Origin: Sphingobium_A sp965228065
Lineage (GTDB): Bacteria > Pseudomonadota > Alphaproteobacteria > Sphingomonadales > Sphingomonadaceae
Length of the DNA stretch: 64,000 bases
Reading direction: 5' to 3'
Assembly: GCA_965228065.1 (NCBI GenBank)
Contig: OZ245788.1
Span: forward strand, 868,001-932,000
Below are positions 62,572 through 64,000 of this stretch, one piece after another. The notes below the pieces were generated by a model. It was not told the DNA's origin and searched no databases. It saw nothing but the letters and a program-made list of their open reading frames with translations. Every line of letters begins with the position of its first letter. Within the stretch, counting starts at the first letter, position 1. A program made the position numbers and the translations under genes.

Positions 62572-64000
62572 GTGGATGACGGGGAGATACGCGATGGGAC
62601 GTTCGCGAATCGCGTAAGAAGCGCTGTTTTCTGGCGTTCCGGCAGCCAGATCGCATCACAGATGGTGATGTGGGGCTCCACCCTTATGGTGATCCGCATC
62701 CTGGATCCGCGCGATTACGGGCTGTTCGCAATGACCCAGGTGATTCTGGCGCTGCTCAACTTCCTGAACGGCTACGGATTCGCGAGTTCGATCATTCAAT
62801 CCGATTCGGTGGACCAGCATCGCATCAGGCAGGCATTCGGCATGCTGCTGCTGCTGAACGGCAGCCTGGCGATCCTCCAGCTTATTCTCGCCCCCCTTGC
62901 GGCGGACTATTATAACCAGCCCATGGTGGCGGACCTGCTGCGCGTGCAGGCGCTGCTTTATCTCGCCACCCCCTTCATCGCCCTACCCGACGTGCTGCTC
63001 AGCCGTGCGCTCGATTTTCGCAACCAGGCAAAGGCCAATTTCGCTTCGGCGATCGTGGGCGCCGGCACCGCCCTTGCATGCGCGATCGCGGGCTGGGGCG
63101 TATGGACATTGGTCGCCGCCCCGATCGCACTCTTCTATACGCGCGCGATCGCGCTGAACCTGGCGGCGCGCGTCCTCGTCTGGCCCAGCTTCGACTTTCG
63201 CGGCGCCGGCGCGATGTTCGGCTATGGCGGCGCCATCCTGGTTACACAGCTCTTCTGGATCATCCAGAGCCAGGCGGACATCTTCATTGGCGGCCGCGCG
63301 CTCGATCCCCATGCGCTGGGCATCTATGCCGAGGCACTGTTCCTGACCCAGATCGTCGCCACCAAATTCGTGCCGCCGCTCAATGATGTCGCCTTCCCCG
63401 CCTATTCACGCCTCCAGCACGATCGCGAAGCCTTCTCCGCGGCCTTCGTAAAAGCGATCAAGCTGATCATGCTTGCCACCATGCCGATCTATTTCGGGCT
63501 GGCGGCTACGGCCGAACCGATGGTCGTCGCGCTGTTCGGCGCGAAATGGGACGAGATGGTACCGCTTGTCCGCATCATCGCGCTCGCCATGCCGTTCGTG
63601 ACGCTTCAGATCCTCTATTCGCCGGCCACCAACGGCGTGGGCAAGCCATGGATTGCCGCGCGCTGCTCGATCACGGGTGCGGTCATCATGACCGCGGCAT
63701 TTCTGATCGGCGTCCGCTTTGGCGGGACCGGGCTCGCACTGTCGTGGCTGATCGGCTTTCCGATCTTCGCAATCGCGGCCTCGGCAATGTCGCTGCCGGC
63801 GATCGGCGTATCGTGGCAGAGGCTGACACTGGCGATCGCGCCGGCGCTGCTGGTATCAGCCGCGATGGCGGCGCTGGTCTGGGGGCTGGATCAGCTGCTG
63901 CCCCCGCTGAACCCCTTCATCAGGCTCGCGCTGCTCGTGCCCGCAGGCGCCGCCGCCTATGGCGTGTTGCTATTCCTGTTTGCGCGCGCAACGCTGGACG
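62572..64000 (+). CDS. O-antigen/polysaccharide flippase (Wzx-like), cut by window end
   Basis: An open frame of at least 476 codons runs to the window end; the stop lies beyond. The product has many hydrophobic helices: YGLFAMTQVILALLNFLNGYGFASSIIQ near 50, YLATPFIALPDVLLSRALDFRNQAKANF near 130, and FGYGGAILVTQLFWIIQSQADIFIGGRAL near 225. These are features of the polysaccharide transport family (MATE-like fold) that flips lipid-linked glycans across the inner membrane. GTG 62572 follows GGAG with a seven-base gap; an internal ATG at 62662 is a less complete start. It is divergent from the rRNA operon. Confidence 0.85.
   Translation, partial: MDDGEIRDGTFANRVRSAVFWRSGSQIASQMVMWGSTLMVIRILDPRDYGLFAMTQVILALLNFLNGYGFASSIIQSDSVDQHRIRQAFGMLLLLNGSLAILQLILAPLAADYYNQPMVADLLRVQALLYLATPFIALPDVLLSRALDFRNQAKANFASAIVGAGTALACAIAGWGVWTLVAAPIALFYTRAIALNLAARVLVWPSFDFRGAGAMFGYGGAILVTQLFWIIQSQADIFIGGRALDPHALGIYAEALFLTQIVATKFVPPLNDVAFPAYSRLQHDREAFSAAFVKAIKLIMLATMPIYFGLAATAEPMVVALFGAKWDEMVPLVRIIALAMPFVTLQILYSPATNGVGKPWIAARCSITGAVIMTAAFLIGVRFGGTGLALSWLIGFPIFAIAASAMSLPAIGVSWQRLTLAIAPALLVSAAMAALVWGLDQLLPPLNPFIRLALLVPAGAAAYGVLLFLFARATLD

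Overview
The window is high-GC alphaproteobacterial chromosome, most likely Sphingomonas or a close relative. The evidence is a ctrA orthologue (response regulator, Asp51) with its small partner sciP (DUF1153), four large TonB-dependent receptors, several sphingomonad-type REP hairpins, and an rRNA operon ordered 16S-Ile-Ala-23S-5S-fMet. No phage, CRISPR array or complete transposon is visible.

Layout. 1-1.2 kb: a GNAT acetyltransferase and a small unknown ORF, followed by a degenerate TGAGCA repeat cluster just ahead of ctrA. 1.2-11.6 kb: ctrA, mnmA, DUF2721, a Crp/Fnr regulator, murA (with a palindromic repeat ending just before its ribosome site), DUF445 and an RND efflux pair. 11.8-20.4 kb: two GlsB/YeaQ membrane proteins around a SIMPL protein, sciP, a micro-ORF with an exceptionally strong Shine-Dalgarno sequence, a lipoprotein, an MFS permease, DUF2171, a nuclease-like protein, a LytTR two-component pair and an HD-domain protein. 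20.5-31.6 kb: a TonB receptor, lepA with a translationally coupled 59-residue protein, a CsgG-like protein, a beta-propeller, a CocE-like hydrolase, an FprA-like reductase and tRNA-Pro.

31.8-49.7 kb is almost all on the minus strand. It holds a DUF2891-maiA-TonB receptor operon with two 4-bp overlaps, a frameshifted TonB receptor, a 1.55-kb insertion-like segment bounded by two copies of the DUF979 3' end, and a seven-gene run: APC permease, beta-helix protein, diheme cytochrome, mtnP, 5-oxoprolinase, DUF969, DUF979. I read the last three as a candidate 5-oxoproline uptake and hydrolysis module. 49.9-56.4 kb: a TonB receptor, a PQQ sugar-dehydrogenase-like lipoprotein, an enoyl-CoA hydratase, a DsbA/HCCA-isomerase-like protein and ung. 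56.5-62.5 kb: the rRNA operon on the minus strand, with terminators, two boxA-like sites and a promoter. From 62.6 kb an O-antigen flippase-type gene runs off the window end.

The most interesting places are the insertion with the duplicated DUF979 end and a 139-bp miniature element, the oxoprolinase run, the micro-ORF at 14.34 kb, the small HTH-like gene behind lepA, and the repeat cluster before ctrA. All family calls come from reading sequence and memory of the families; no database search was run.
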